Origin: Gammaproteobacteria bacterium
GTDB lineage: Bacteria; Pseudomonadota; Gammaproteobacteria; Burkholderiales; Rhodocyclaceae
Length of the DNA: 64,000 bases
Direction: 5' to 3'
Assembly: GCA_018828385.1 (NCBI GenBank)
Contig: JAHJVE010000023.1
Span: 434,001-498,000, forward strand
Shown here: positions 18,888 through 28,898 of the stretch, piece after piece
How positions within the stretch are numbered: position 1 is the stretch's first letter
How the letters are laid out: each line of letters begins with the position of its first letter
The notes under the pieces: model-generated
Seen by the model: the letters and a program-made list of their open reading frames with translations, nothing else
What the model was told of the DNA's origin: nothing
The model's database searches: none
Made by a program: the position numbers and the translations under genes

Positions 18888-20089
18888 CAGTGGTATTCCA
18901 GCCCCATCGCTTCGCGTACGTCACGCATGGTTTCGCGGGCGTATTCACGGGCCTTCTCGCAACCGTCAGCGATGATGTTCTTGACCAGGGTGGGATCGTC
19001 CAGATAGACCTGTGCCCGTTCGCGCATCGGTGCCTGCTCACGGAGGATGGCATCGATGACCGGCTGCTTGCATTCGATGCAACCAATACCGGCCGTGCGA
19101 CAGCCTTGTTGCACCCATTCCTTGCAAGCATCGTTCGAATAGACCTGGTGCAACTGCCAGACCGGGCACTTGGCCGGTTCGCCCGGATCGGTGCGGCGCA
19201 CACGAGCCGGATCGGTCGGCATGCTGCGCACCTTCTTGGTCACCGATTCCTCTGATTCGCGCATGGTGATCGTGTTGTTGTACGACTTGGACATCTTCTG
19301 CCCATCCAGCCCTGGCATCTTGGAGGCTTCGGTTAGCAGGTAGCCCGGTTCAACGAGAATCATCTTGCCGGTACCTTCGAGATAGCCGAACAGACGCTCG
19401 CGGTCGGCCATCGACAGATGCTGCACTTCGTCGAGTACGGCCTTGGCCTGCTCGATGGCATCGCGATCGCCGTTCTGCTGGAAGCGGGTGCGCATCTCTT
19501 CGTACAAACGCGCCTTCTTGCTACCCAGTTTCTTGACGGCTTCGCGCGCCTTGTCCTCGAAACCGGGTTCGCGGCCATACATGTGATTGAAACGGCGGGC
19601 CAGCTCGCGGGTGAATTCGACGTGCGGAATCTGGTCCTCACCGACTGGCACCTTGTCGGCGCGGTAGATCAGGATATCGGCGCTCATCAGCAGCGGATAG
19701 CCGAGGAAGCCGTAGGTGGTCAGGTCCTTGCCAGCCAGCTTTTCCTGCTGATCCTTGTAGGTCGGCACGCGTTCCAGCCAGCTCAGTGGCGTCATCATCG
19801 ACATGAGCAGATGCAGCTCGGCGTGCTCGGGCACCCGCGACTGGACGAACAGCGTTGCCTGGTTGGGATCGACACCAGCCGCCAGCCAGTCAACCACCAT
19901 GTCCATTGACGCCTTTTCGATACCCTGCGGGTTGTCGTATTGGGTGGTCAGCGCATGCCAGTCGGCCACGAAGAACAGGCAGGGATACTCGTGCTGAAGT
20001 TCGATCCAGTTTTTGAGAACGCCATGGTAGTGGCCAAGATGCAGCGACCCGGTCGGGCGCATGCCGGAGAGAACACGTTCTGCGTACAT
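18887..20089 (-). CDS. trpS: tryptophanyl-tRNA synthetase
   Basis: Charges tRNA-Trp. 400 residues, class I synthetase with the HIGH-type motif TGSLHLGHY near the N-terminus and KMSKS in GQKMSKSYNNT. About 60 residues longer than the E. coli enzyme, a length common in betaproteobacteria. Lies 9 bp after the M50 peptidase gene on the same strand. Confidence 0.97.
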   Translation of the reverse strand: MYAERVLSGMRPTGSLHLGHYHGVLKNWIELQHEYPCLFFVADWHALTTQYDNPQGIEKASMDMVVDWLAAGVDPNQATLFVQSRVPEHAELHLLMSMMTPLSWLERVPTYKDQQEKLAGKDLTTYGFLGYPLLMSADILIYRADKVPVGEDQIPHVEFTRELARRFNHMYGREPGFEDKAREAVKKLGSKKARLYEEMRTRFQQNGDRDAIEQAKAVLDEVQHLSMADRERLFGYLEGTGKMILVEPGYLLTEASKMPGLDGQKMSKSYNNTITMRESEESVTKKVRSMPTDPARVRRTDPGEPAKCPVWQLHQVYSNDACKEWVQQGCRTAGIGCIECKQPVIDAILREQAPMRERAQVYLDDPTLVKNIIADGCEKAREYARETMRDVREAMGLEYH

Positions 20090-20098
20090 ATTGATTAG

Positions 20099-20755
20099 TT
20101 AGTAGAGACCAAAAATGAGTGCGATAAGCCCGGCTGAGGTATTGATCAGCGGAGTCATGATTGCACCGAGGATACCGGTGAACAACAGCAGCAGCAAAAT
20201 CGGAAAGCCCCACGGCTCAAGCCGGGCGAACTTCCAGGCAACTGAATTCGGCAGCAAGCTGACGGCGATCCGCCCACCGTCGAGCGGCGGCAAGGGAAGC
20301 AGGTTGAGCACCATCAACACGCAGTTGATCTGGATGCCCATCTCGGCCATGCGGGCCAGCGGCGTGCTAAAAAATTGCGGCAGTAACCACGAAAGTTTGA
20401 AGGCCAGAGCCCAGGCACAAGCCATTAGCAGATTGGCACCCGGACCGGCAGCGGCAACCCAGAACATGTCTTTCTTTGGCTCGCGCAGGCGACTGAAATC
20501 AACCGGCACCGGCTTGGCGTAGCCGAACAGAAAATTACCGCCGGAAAAGAGCAGGATACTCAAGGGAATCAGGATGGTGCCGACCGGATCAATATGGCGC
20601 AATGGATTCAGGCTGATTCGCCCGGCCTGCCAGGCAGTCGGATCGCCGAAATGCCTCGCCGCGTAGCCGTGCGCGGCTTCGTGCAAGGTAATCGCAAAAA
20701 CCAGCGGCAGAGCAAGAATCGCGATGGTTTGAATAATGGCGTTGATATCCAGCAT
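20099..20755 (-). CDS. site-2 protease family (M50) membrane protein
   Basis: 218 residues, about six hydrophobic segments. Zinc ligands in HEAAHGYAARHFGD near the N-terminus and Asp in LPPLDGGRIAV. This is the small SpoIVFB/YwhC-type rhomboid-like M50 group without a PDZ domain. Substrate unknown. Short 3-bp gap to the YciO/Sua5 gene. Confidence 0.9.
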   Translation of the reverse strand: MLDINAIIQTIAILALPLVFAITLHEAAHGYAARHFGDPTAWQAGRISLNPLRHIDPVGTILIPLSILLFSGGNFLFGYAKPVPVDFSRLREPKKDMFWVAAAGPGANLLMACAWALAFKLSWLLPQFFSTPLARMAEMGIQINCVLMVLNLLPLPPLDGGRIAVSLLPNSVAWKFARLEPWGFPILLLLLFTGILGAIMTPLINTSAGLIALIFGLY

Positions 20756-20758
20756 GCC

Positions 20759-21385
20759 TCAGCCCAATCCGAACAGTTCAAGCGGACCACGACCCGCCCG
20801 GATCAATTCCGGCGCTGCCCCGGTCAAGTCGATAACCGTCGTCGGCTCGGTGCCACAAGCGCCGGCATCGAGAATCAGCTCCAGCTGGTCCTCGAGACGA
20901 TCCTGGATTTCCCAGCCTTCAGTCAGCGGAAACTCGTCGCCCGGCAATTGCAGGGTCGTCGTCAACAAGGGCTCGTTCAGTTCTTCGAGCAGTGCCAGCG
21001 CCACCGGATGATCCGGCACACGTACGCCGATAGTCTTGCGCTTGGGATGCATGACACGACGCGGCAACTCTTTGGAGCCTTCGAGAATGAAGGTGTAGCT
21101 GCCCGGTGTCGCCGCCTTGAGCAAACGATACTGGGCGTTGTCGACCCGGGCGAAATGGGCGATTTCGGAAAGATCGCGGACCATCAGCGTCAGGTGATGG
21201 CGCTCATCCATTTGACGAATCAGGCGGATACGATCCAGTGCTTCCTTGTCGCCGAGATGGCAACCAAGGGCATAGCAGGAATCGGTCGGCAGGGCGACGA
21301 TGGCGCCTTTGCGAATAAACTCGGCGGCCTGGACGAGCAGGCGCTGTTGCGGCGATTCGGGGTGAATATTGACGACGCGAGCCAT
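20759..21385 (-). CDS. YciO/Sua5/YrdC-family L-threonylcarbamoyladenylate synthase-like protein
   Basis: 208-residue protein with the YrdC fold: KGAIVALPTDSCYALGCHLGDK, then KRKTIGVRVPDHPVAL. The YciO group resembles the TsaC/Sua5 enzymes that make threonylcarbamoyl-AMP for the t6A tRNA modification, but is usually a paralogue. Located between the PHP phosphatase gene (2-bp gap) and the M50 protease gene. Confidence 0.9.
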   Translation of the reverse strand: MARVVNIHPESPQQRLLVQAAEFIRKGAIVALPTDSCYALGCHLGDKEALDRIRLIRQMDERHHLTLMVRDLSEIAHFARVDNAQYRLLKAATPGSYTFILEGSKELPRRVMHPKRKTIGVRVPDHPVALALLEELNEPLLTTTLQLPGDEFPLTEGWEIQDRLEDQLELILDAGACGTEPTTVIDLTGAAPELIRAGRGPLELFGLG

Positions 21386-21387
21386 AC

Positions 21388-22227
21388 TCAGACCACCAGA
21401 CGCCAGACCGGCTTCAGGTCTTCTGGTAATTGCGGAAGCTTGCCGAGATCGACATAACTTTCTTCCGGCCCGTGAAAATCGGAGCCGCGCGAGGCGTGAA
21501 ATGCGTAGTGGCGGGCCAGACGGGCAAAATGCATGACATGGTCGGGCGAATGGCTGCCGCAGGTCACTTCGATGCCCTGCCCGCCAACGTCCTTGAAATC
21601 ATCGAGGAAACGGCGCATGTCGGCGCCCGACATCTTGTAGCGCGCCGGATGGGCGACAACCGCCACGCCGCCGGCGCCGGTAATCCAGCCGACCGCTTCT
21701 TCGAGCGTTGCCCAGCGATGATCGACATAACCCGGCTTGCCCGCCGCCAGGTAATGCTGGAATACCCCCGGCACGTCGCGGGCAATGCCGATCGACACGA
21801 GATAGCGGGCGAAATGGGCGCGGGAGATCAGGCTCGGATTGGTCACGAAGCACAGGGCGCCTTCATAGACGCCGGGGATACCGATGGCAGCCAGCGCGTC
21901 GCCCATTCGTTTGGCCCGTTCGATACGACCGACACGCAATTCGTCGAGGCCGCCGCTCAATGCCGGATTGGCCGGATCGAAGCCGAGACCGACGACATGG
22001 ATTGGCACGCCGCGCCATTCGATGGAAATTTCGACACCATTGACGAAGCCCATGCCGGCTTCTTCTGCCGCAGCCCTGGCTTCGGCCAGACCACCGAGGT
22101 CGTCGTGATCGGTCAGAGCCCAGAGATCGACACCATTCCCGGCAGCACGCCCCGCCACAACCCGAGGCGGCAGAAAGCCGTCGGAAACGATGGAGTGGCT
22201 ATGAAAATCGAAATTGGCTGGCGTCAC
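21388..22227 (-). CDS. PHP-domain phosphoesterase (YciV/RnmV-type 3',5'-nucleotidase or 5'-3' exonuclease)
   Basis: 279 residues from the GTG at 22227. Metal-site motifs FDFHSHSIVSDG, ALTDHDDLGG, GVEIS, and a later GSDFHGP. Related E. coli YciV acts on RNA 5' ends and 3',5'-bisphosphonucleosides. The open frame extends upstream to 22323, but the extra residues have no family resemblance and run toward the glycine riboswitch, so the shorter start is preferred. Divergent from gcvT. Confidence 0.88.
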   Translation of the reverse strand: MTPANFDFHSHSIVSDGFLPPRVVAGRAAGNGVDLWALTDHDDLGGLAEARAAAEEAGMGFVNGVEISIEWRGVPIHVVGLGFDPANPALSGGLDELRVGRIERAKRMGDALAAIGIPGVYEGALCFVTNPSLISRAHFARYLVSIGIARDVPGVFQHYLAAGKPGYVDHRWATLEEAVGWITGAGGVAVVAHPARYKMSGADMRRFLDDFKDVGGQGIEVTCGSHSPDHVMHFARLARHYAFHASRGSDFHGPEESYVDLGKLPQLPEDLKPVWRLVV

Positions 22228-22342
22228 AGGTAAGCAGTTGAAGGCAAACGAAGATTCTAGCACGAAGGAGGCCACGCCCCGAGGCCCCTTGTGCAGTGCA
22301 GCAGGTTGATCAGACCGCAGCATCCCGTTATAGTGCCACCCG

Positions 22343-22540
22343 TTCCGTGGGAGAGCGCAGATCCGTCTGCCGCCGAAGGCGCAAATCCACCCGAAAACGC
22401 TCAGGCAAAAGGACCGCGGAACGAGGCATTAGTAGTCTGCTTGCGAAGCAGACCACTAGCCAAAAAACTCTGGAGAGCGATGGCGGCTACGGCCGACATC
22501 CACCGATGGGGCAAATCTCTCAGGTATCGAGGACAGAGGG
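22343..22540 (+). promoter_or_regulatory. tandem glycine riboswitch upstream of gcvT
   Basis: Two aptamers. Aptamer 1 (22343-22421) closes with TTCCGTGG/CCGCGGAA and contains GGGAGAGCGC and GCTCAGGCAAAAGGACCG. Aptamer 2 (about 22466-22540) contains CTGGAGAGCG, the stem GGCGGCTACGGCCG and TCTCAGGTATCGAGGACAGAGG. This is the standard cooperative glycine sensor found before gcv genes. It sits between the divergent PHP gene and gcvT. Confidence 0.95.
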
Positions 22541-22577
22541 GTGAAACGAAAGAGCATTCTTTTGTTTCACCCTTTTT
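22538..22577 (+). terminator. expression-platform terminator of the glycine riboswitch
   Basis: Stem GGGTGAAAC/GTTTCACCC with an extended inner AAAGA/TCTTT pairing, followed by CTTTTTCC. Placed right after aptamer 2, so glycine binding probably controls read-through into gcvT. Confidence 0.85.
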
Positions 22578-22621
22578 CCGTTTCTAGAACCGACGTTAAT
22601 AAACGCTCGTAAAGGATTGAT

Positions 22622-23713
22622 ATGCTGAAGAAAACGGTTTTGAATGCCGCTCACCGCGCAATGAATGCCCGGATGGTCGATTTCGGTGGTTGGGACATGC
22701 CGGTGAACTACGGCTCACAGATCGAGGAGCACAACGCGGTTCGCAATAACTGCGGCATGTTCGACGTTTCGCACATGTGCCCGGTCGATGTTGTTGGCGC
22801 CGATTGCCGCGCTTTTCTCTCCCGCCTCGTCGCCAATGACGTGGCCAAGCTCAAGGTTTCCGGCAAGGCGCTCTACGCCGCCATGCTCAATGACGCTGGT
22901 GGCGTCATCGACGACCTGATCATCTATTTCCTGACCGACACCCGCTTCCGCATCGTCGTCAATGCCGGCACTGCCGAGAAGGATCTGGCCTGGATGCAGG
23001 CCAAGGTCGCCGAATGGAAGCTCGACGTGACCATCACCCAGCGCCGCGATGGCGCCAACAATCTCGGCATCATCGCCGTGCAGGGCCCGAATGCCCGCGC
23101 CAAGGTCTGGGAAGTACTGCCCCAGGCCAAGGCGGCGACCGAAGGCCTGAAGGCTTTCTTCGCCGCTGAAGTCGATCAGTATTTCATCGCCAGCACCGGC
23201 TACACCGGCGAAGACGGCTACGAAATCATGCTGCCGGCCGATGAAGCCGAAGCGCTGTGGAACAAGCTCAACGCCGTCGGCGTCGCGCCTTGCGGCCTCG
23301 GCGCCCGCGACACGCTGCGCCTGGAAGCCGGGATGAATCTTTACGGCCAGGACATGGATGAAACGGTTTCGCCGCTCGATGCTGGTCTGGCGTGGACGGT
23401 TTCGCTCAACACCGAGCGCGACTTCGTCGGCAAGGCAGCGCTGCTCGCCAACGGCCAGCAGAAGCAGTTCCTCGGCCTGATCCTGCTCGACAAGGGCGTC
23501 CTGCGCGGCCATCAGAAAGTCATGACCCCACACGGCGACGGTGAAATCACCTCCGGCAGCTTCTCGCCGACGCTCCAGCAATCCATCGCCCTCGCTCGCC
23601 TGCCGCTCGGCGTGCAGATCGGCGACGAAGTCGAAGTCGATATCCGCGGCAAGGCACTCAAGGCCAAGGTCACCAAACCCGTATTCGCCCGCAACGGCAA
23701 AGCAGTCATCTAA
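22622..23713 (+). CDS. gcvT: glycine cleavage system T protein (aminomethyltransferase)
   Basis: Transfers the methylene group from aminomethyl-lipoyl-H protein to tetrahydrofolate, releasing ammonia. 363 residues, full length, with [17 protein letters not shown] and [22 protein letters not shown] blocks. AAAGGA lies 5 bp before the ATG. First gene of the riboswitch-controlled gcvT-gcvH-gcvP operon. Confidence 0.97.
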   Translation: MLKKTVLNAAHRAMNARMVDFGGWDMPVNYGSQIEEHNAVRNNCGMFDVSHMCPVDVVGADCRAFLSRLVANDVAKLKVSGKALYAAMLNDAGGVIDDLIIYFLTDTRFRIVVNAGTAEKDLAWMQAKVAEWKLDVTITQRRDGANNLGIIAVQGPNARAKVWEVLPQAKAATEGLKAFFAAEVDQYFIASTGYTGEDGYEIMLPADEAEALWNKLNAVGVAPCGLGARDTLRLEAGMNLYGQDMDETVSPLDAGLAWTVSLNTERDFVGKAALLANGQQKQFLGLILLDKGVLRGHQKVMTPHGDGEITSGSFSPTLQQSIALARLPLGVQIGDEVEVDIRGKALKAKVTKPVFARNGKAVI

Positions 23714-23736
23714 TTCAACCCATTCAGGAGAAAACC

Positions 23737-24123
23737 ATGTCTAACGTCCTCGCCAACCTCAAGTACACCGCCTCCCACGAATGGATGCTGCTCAACGCTG
23801 ACGGCTCCGTCACCGTCGGCATCACCGACCACGCCCAGGAAGCCCTCGGCGATCTGGTTTTCGTCGAATTGCCGGAAGTCGGCGCCCATTTCGATGCCGA
23901 GAAGGAAATCGCCGTCGTTGAATCGGTCAAGGCTGCGGCTGACGTGTACGCACCGATCTCCGGCACCGTGACCGAAGTAAACCAGGCCGCTGTCGATGCG
24001 CCGGAATCGGTCAATCAGGACGCCTACGCTGCCTGGCTGTTCAAGATGACCCCGGACAACGTTGCCGACCTCGACAAGATGCTCGACGCTGCTGCTTACC
24101 AGGCCGTCGCTGACGCCGCCTAA
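23737..24123 (+). CDS. gcvH: glycine cleavage system H protein
   Basis: 128-residue lipoyl carrier shuttling the aminomethyl group between P, T and L proteins. Lipoylated Lys65 in [14 protein letters not shown]. Preceded by AGGAG. A GC-rich repeat pair separates it from gcvP. Confidence 0.97.
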   Translation: MSNVLANLKYTASHEWMLLNADGSVTVGITDHAQEALGDLVFVELPEVGAHFDAEKEIAVVESVKAAADVYAPISGTVTEVNQAAVDAPESVNQDAYAAWLFKMTPDNVADLDKMLDAAAYQAVADAA

Positions 24124-24138
24124 GAACCAGCATTTAAA

Positions 24139-24235
24139 GCCCCCTCCTCTTCAAGGGGAGGGCCGGGGTGGGGATGGGTGGTGACGCAGACCAAACCCAT
24201 CCCCCTCCCATCCTCCCCCTTGAAGGGGGAGGGGC
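24139..24235. repeat. GC-rich REP-like inverted repeats between gcvH and gcvP
   Basis: Two facing elements, each a small palindrome (CTCTTCAAGGGGAGGG and CCCCCTTGAAGGGGGAGGGG), joined by GGGGATGGGTGG and CCCATCCCCCTCCCATCC, so the pair can fold into a long hairpin. A related element lies at 53417-53485. Probably a repetitive extragenic palindrome that may affect gcvP expression or mRNA ends. Confidence 0.75.
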
Positions 24236-24274
24236 ACAGAAAATCGCCGCGACCTACCGTTTTCAAGGATTCCC

Positions 24275-27181
24275 ATGCCGTTGAATCTTCCCCTTTCCGC
24301 CCTCGAGCAGCACGACGAGTTTATCGGCCGCCACATCGGCCCATGCTCGACCGAAATGGCCGCCATGCTGGCCACTATCGGTGCCGACAGCCTCGAGCAG
24401 TTGATAACCCAGACCGTCCCCGCCGCCATCCGTCTGCCGGCCGATCTGCCGCTGCCCGCCCCGCGTCGCGAACACGAAGCACTGGCCGACCTCAAGGCCA
24501 TCGCCAGCAAGAATGTCGTCAACAAGTCCTGCATCGGCATGGGCTACTACGACACCCTGACGCCCAAGGTCATCGTCCGGAATGTTCTGGAAAACCCGGG
24601 CTGGTACACCGCCTACACGCCCTACCAGGCTGAAATCGCCCAGGGCCGCCTCGAAGCGCTCATGAATTTCCAGCAGATGGTCGTCGACCTGACCGGCCTG
24701 GAAATCGCCAACGCGTCGCTGCTCGACGAAGCCACCGCCGCCGCCGAAGCGATGACCATGGCGCGCCGCGTTTCCAAGTCCAAATCCAACCGGTTTCTGG
24801 TCGATGCCAACTGCTTTCCGCAGACCATCGATGTCGTCAAGACCCGCGCCGGCTATTTCGGCTTCGAATTGGTCATTGCTACGGTCAACCCGGAAAATGA
24901 CCCAAAATTGGAAAGTGAAGACTTCTTCGGCGCCCTGCTCCAATATCCGGGCGACAACGGCGAAGTCCGCGACCTGACCGCCACCATCGCCGCGCTCAAG
25001 GCCAAGGGCACCACCGTCGCCGTCGCCTCCGACCTCATGGCCCTCGTCCTGCTCAAGTCGCCCGGCGCCATGGGTGCCGACATCGCCCTCGGCTCGAGCC
25101 AGCGTTTCGGCATTCCGATGGGGTTCGGCGGCCCGCACGCCGCCTTCTTCGCCACCCGCGAAGCCTTCGTCCGCTCGATGCCGGGCCGCATCATCGGCCT
25201 GTCCAAGGATGCCCGCGGCAAGACGGCCTACCGCATGGCGCTGCAAACGCGCGAGCAACACATTCGCCGCGAGAAGGCCAATTCCAACATCTGCACCTCA
25301 CAAGTGTTGCTCGCCAACATGGCCGGCATGTACGCCGTCTATCACGGCGCCGAAGGCCTGCGCACCATTGCCGGCCGTATCCACCGGCTGACCGCGATCC
25401 TCGCCGAGGGCCTCAAGCGCGCCGGCGTCAATCTGCTGACCAAGCAGTTCTACGACACCGTTCATTTCGAACTTGGCGCCCGCGCCGAGGCGGTTTACAA
25501 CGATGCCCTGGCTACCGGTTACAACCTGCGCCGCGTCTCGCCCGGCGTACTGGGCATCTCGCTCGACGAAACGACGACGCGCAGCGATGTCGCCACGTTG
25601 TTCAAGCTGATCACCCAGGTCACGCTCGACATGGACGTCATCGACGCCCAGGTTGCCGCCGCCGACTCCGCCCTGCCGGAAGCACTGATCCGTAGCGACG
25701 CCGTCCTCCAGCATCCGGTGTTCAACACGCACCACACCGAACACGAAATGCTGCGCTACCTCAAGTCGTTGCAGAACAAGGATCTGGCGCTCGACCACTC
25801 GATGATCTCGCTCGGCTCGTGCACCATGAAGCTCAACGCGACCAGCGAAATGATCCCGGTCACCTGGCCGGAATTCGGCGGCCTGCACCCGTTCGCGCCG
25901 CGCGATCAGGCTGTCGGCTACCTGGAAATGATCGCCGGCCTGACCGAATGGCTGAAGACCGTCACCGGCTTCGACGCCATCTGCATGCAGCCGAACTCCG
26001 GCGCCCAGGGCGAATATGCCGGTCTGGTCGCCATCGACCGCTACCACGCCAGCCGCGGCGAGGAACACCGCAACGTCTGCCTGATCCCCCGATCAGCCCA
26101 CGGCACCAACCCGGCCACAGCGCAGATGGCCAACATGAAGGTCGTCGTCGTCGATTGCGACGACAACGGCAACGTCGATGTCGTCGATCTGATGGCCAAG
26201 GCCGAAGAACACAAGGACGACCTGGCCTGCCTGATGATCACCTACCCGTCGACCCACGGCGTGTTCGAGGAAGCGATCAAGGACATCTGCGCCATCGTGC
26301 ACAAGTTCGGCGGCCAGGTTTACATGGACGGCGCCAACCTCAACGCCCAGGTCGGCCTGACCTCGCCCGGCTTCATCGGCGCCGACGTCAGCCACATGAA
26401 CCTGCACAAGACCTTCGCCATCCCGCACGGTGGCGGCGGACCGGGCATGGGGCCGATCGGCCTCAAGGCTCATCTGGCACCGTTCATGGCCGACCACGCG
26501 GTGGCGGCGACCGGCCCAGCAGATCGCGTCAATGCCGGCCAGGGCGCTGTCTCCGCCGCCCCGTTCGGCTCGGCTTCGATTCTGACCATTTCGTGGATGT
26601 ACCTCGCCATGCTCGGCGGTGAAGGCGTCAAGAAGGCCACGCAAGTCGCCATCCTCAACGCCAACTACGTTGCCCAGCAGTTGAAGGCGCATTACCCGGT
26701 GCTCTACGTCGGCAAGAACGGCCGCGTCGCCCACGAGTGCATCTTCGACATCCGCCCGCTCAAGGCAGCGACCGGGATCAGCGAAACCGACATCGCCAAG
26801 CGCCTGATGGACTACGGCTTCCACGCACCCACGGTGTCCTTCCCGGTGGCCGGCACGATCATGGTCGAGCCGACCGAATCCGAGTCGAAGGCCGAACTGG
26901 ACCGCTTCATCGCAGCCCTGGTCAGCATTCGTGAGGAAATCCGCCAGATCGAGAACGGCGCGTGGACGGCCGACAACAACCCGCTCAAGAATGCCCCGCA
27001 TTCACAGGCGGACGTCATCGACGGCGAGTGGAAGCATCCGTACAGTCGCGAACAGGCCGTCTTCCCGCTGCCCTGGGTGGCGGCCAACAAGTTCTGGCCG
27101 AGCGTCAATCGCATCGACGATGTGTATGGCGATCGCAACCTGAACTGCGCCTGCCCGCCGATGGAAGCCTACGAAGACTGA
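24275..27181 (+). CDS. gcvP: glycine dehydrogenase (decarboxylating), P protein
   Basis: PLP enzyme that decarboxylates glycine and loads aminomethyl onto GcvH. 968 residues, the long fused form. The PLP lysine is Lys712 in [18 protein letters not shown]. Residues about 201-214 ([14 protein letters not shown]) come from a well-preserved copy of the dispersed repeat in the N-terminal half; the frame stays open and conserved blocks flank it. The downstream hypothetical gene overlaps by one base. Confidence 0.97.
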   Translation: MPLNLPLSALEQHDEFIGRHIGPCSTEMAAMLATIGADSLEQLITQTVPAAIRLPADLPLPAPRREHEALADLKAIASKNVVNKSCIGMGYYDTLTPKVIVRNVLENPGWYTAYTPYQAEIAQGRLEALMNFQQMVVDLTGLEIANASLLDEATAAAEAMTMARRVSKSKSNRFLVDANCFPQTIDVVKTRAGYFGFELVIATVNPENDPKLESEDFFGALLQYPGDNGEVRDLTATIAALKAKGTTVAVASDLMALVLLKSPGAMGADIALGSSQRFGIPMGFGGPHAAFFATREAFVRSMPGRIIGLSKDARGKTAYRMALQTREQHIRREKANSNICTSQVLLANMAGMYAVYHGAEGLRTIAGRIHRLTAILAEGLKRAGVNLLTKQFYDTVHFELGARAEAVYNDALATGYNLRRVSPGVLGISLDETTTRSDVATLFKLITQVTLDMDVIDAQVAAADSALPEALIRSDAVLQHPVFNTHHTEHEMLRYLKSLQNKDLALDHSMISLGSCTMKLNATSEMIPVTWPEFGGLHPFAPRDQAVGYLEMIAGLTEWLKTVTGFDAICMQPNSGAQGEYAGLVAIDRYHASRGEEHRNVCLIPRSAHGTNPATAQMANMKVVVVDCDDNGNVDVVDLMAKAEEHKDDLACLMITYPSTHGVFEEAIKDICAIVHKFGGQVYMDGANLNAQVGLTSPGFIGADVSHMNLHKTFAIPHGGGGPGMGPIGLKAHLAPFMADHAVAATGPADRVNAGQGAVSAAPFGSASILTISWMYLAMLGGEGVKKATQVAILNANYVAQQLKAHYPVLYVGKNGRVAHECIFDIRPLKAATGISETDIAKRLMDYGFHAPTVSFPVAGTIMVEPTESESKAELDRFIAALVSIREEIRQIENGAWTADNNPLKNAPHSQADVIDGEWKHPYSREQAVFPLPWVAANKFWPSVNRIDDVYGDRNLNCACPPMEAYED
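24875..24914 (+). repeat. dispersed 40-bp repeat, copy 5 (inside gcvP)
   Basis: One of the better coding copies: ATTGCTACGGTCAACC, GGAAAATG, then CCCAAAATTGGAAA. Sense to gcvP, read in the ATVN frame. Confidence 0.85.
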
Positions 27182-27723
27182 TGACCGTCGATCTCTCTGC
27201 CATCGCAAAATGGCCCAACGTCCCCGCCTGTTACGACTGGTTGTCGCTCGACCGGCGGGGCGACTGGCGATTGCAGGGAGAGCGCGTGACGCACAGCGGC
27301 CTGATCAACTTCATCAACCGGCAGTACGGTTGTGACGAATCAGGCTGCTGGTTCTTGCAGAACGGCCCGCAACGGGTTTTCGTCGAACTGGCCTACACCC
27401 CTTGGGTTTTCCGCCGCGAAGGTGAATCCTTCGTCAGTCATACCGGCGCATCGGCCGGCGACATCAAGGCGATTTACCTCGATGAAGAAGGCAGCATCCT
27501 GCTCGAAACGAGCCTGGGCATCGGCCTGCTCGACGACCGCGACCTGACCCGATTTCTCGCCGAATGCCATGACGGCAACGGCCAGCCAGCCAGCGACGAG
27601 GCCCTGACCAGCCTCATGGAAACGGCCTCCGGCGATATCCGCTGGCAAAACCGGCCACTCCAGTCGATTGCTACGGTCGACACGAAAAAACGCTTTAATT
27701 TCAACCCGCACCCGCAGCCCTGA
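27181..27723 (+). CDS. conserved hypothetical protein downstream of gcvP
   Basis: 180 residues from the ATG that overlaps the gcvP stop (TGATG). Features WPNVPACYDWLSLDRRGDWRL and GCWFLQNGPQRVFVELAYTPW look like a conserved betaproteobacterial family, but I cannot name a function. Soluble, no signal. The last 20 residues, beginning SIATVDTKKRF, come from a degenerate dispersed repeat that supplies the C-terminus. Coupled to gcvP, so probably expressed with glycine cleavage. Confidence 0.75.
   Translation: MTVDLSAIAKWPNVPACYDWLSLDRRGDWRLQGERVTHSGLINFINRQYGCDESGCWFLQNGPQRVFVELAYTPWVFRREGESFVSHTGASAGDIKAIYLDEEGSILLETSLGIGLLDDRDLTRFLAECHDGNGQPASDEALTSLMETASGDIRWQNRPLQSIATVDTKKRFNFNPHPQP
27667..27705 (+). 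repeat. dispersed 40-bp repeat, copy 6 (3' end of hypothetical gene)
   Basis: Diverged forward copy: ATTGCTACGGTCGAC, GAAAAAA, then TTTAATTTCAA. Same reading frame as the gcvP and truB copies. Confidence 0.6.
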
Positions 27724-27732
27724 ACGGCCGGC

Positions 27733-28737
27733 TTAGTCCAGGTCGTGGGCGTTTCGCCAGTCGGCGATCTCCGGTAATGCCCCCGCCGCGTCATCCAGCA
27801 AGGCGGCGTTGGCCTGCAACAACAGCTTGCGCTGCCGGGCGCTGAGTTTGCTCGGAAACACCGGCATCAGCTCGACCACCAGATCGCCGGCGTGACTCTT
27901 GCCCCGCCCCGGATAGCCCTTGCCGACCAGACGCAACTCACGCCGCTCAGCCGAACCAGCCGCCAAGCCATGGCAGATCACCCCGGCCAGCGACGGCACA
28001 TCGATGTCGCCACCCGCCATCATGGCCAGCGCACTGACCGGCATCCGGAAATGCACATCCCGGCCGCGCAATTGATAGAGCGGATGCGGCGCGATGACGA
28101 TGCTCAGGAATAGATCGCCGGCCTTGAGTTCGTCGTCGCCCGGCTCGCCCTGACCCACCAGGCGCAGCTCGTCGCCGGGCAGCATGCCGTGCGGTACGCG
28201 AATGTCCAGGCTGACGTCGGCCAGCTCGCGGCCGCTGCCCCCACAATCCTTGCAAATACGCTCGGTAAACAGCCCGCGCCCACCACACTCCTCGCAACGC
28301 ACGAGATTGCGCTTGGCATCATGCACCCGGCCACTGCCGTGACAGGCGCCGCAAAAACGCGTCCTGGACAAACCGTGTTCGCCCGTACCGGCACAGGTCG
28401 GGCAGTCCTTGCCGCGCGCGTAGTGAATCGTCTTGCGGCAGCCGGCAGCGGCCTCTTCCAGGCTGATTTCAAGGCTGAGTCGAATATCGGCAGCCCGCGC
28501 CGCCGCTTCCGTTTCCTCCGGCGCGGCATCGACCTCTTCGCCCTCCGGATCATCGCCGGCCAGCAGGCGCTCGTAGGCGGCGCCAATCTCCTTGAAACGC
28601 TCAGTCGCGTGCGGATGATCGCTACGATCGGGATGCCAGCGCATGGCCAGCCGCCGATAGGCGCGTTTCAGCTCGGCCGGCGTCGCGCCAGGCGAAACGC
28701 CGAGAATGTCATGAGGATCGGAATTCATTGACTGCAT
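27733..28737 (-). CDS. J-domain protein with DnaJ-type zinc fingers and C-terminal domains
   Basis: Hsp70 co-chaperone of 334 residues. J domain at about residues 4-70 with the HPD motif (MRWHPDRSDHP), an acidic Ala/Glu linker instead of a Gly/Phe-rich region, four CXXCXGXG zinc motifs (CPTCAGTG, CGACHGSG, CEECGGRG, CKDCGGSG), then the CTDI/II beta domains. Shorter than canonical DnaJ (about 375) and not next to dnaK, so probably a second, specialised J protein. An internal Met4 is an alternative start. Convergent with the gcvP-linked gene. Confidence 0.88.
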   Translation of the reverse strand: MQSMNSDPHDILGVSPGATPAELKRAYRRLAMRWHPDRSDHPHATERFKEIGAAYERLLAGDDPEGEEVDAAPEETEAAARAADIRLSLEISLEEAAAGCRKTIHYARGKDCPTCAGTGEHGLSRTRFCGACHGSGRVHDAKRNLVRCEECGGRGLFTERICKDCGGSGRELADVSLDIRVPHGMLPGDELRLVGQGEPGDDELKAGDLFLSIVIAPHPLYQLRGRDVHFRMPVSALAMMAGGDIDVPSLAGVICHGLAAGSAERRELRLVGKGYPGRGKSHAGDLVVELMPVFPSKLSARQRKLLLQANAALLDDAAGALPEIADWRNAHDLD

Positions 28738-28898
28738 GGACCAGGCTGCCCCTCAACAACGCAAAACCGCCGATGCGCCTTGGGTCAAAAGCCCGAACAG
28801 ACTGCAATTCGCAGGGCACAGAAGGGAGCCATTATAAAAGACCCGGCCCTGATTCCAGCGCCTTGCCGAAAAAAGCGCGGACCCCGGCGAATAATGCC

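Noticed and set aside
28612-28640. GCTACGATCGGGATGCC in the J-domain gene
   Set aside because: Encodes the conserved HPDRS motif of J domains.
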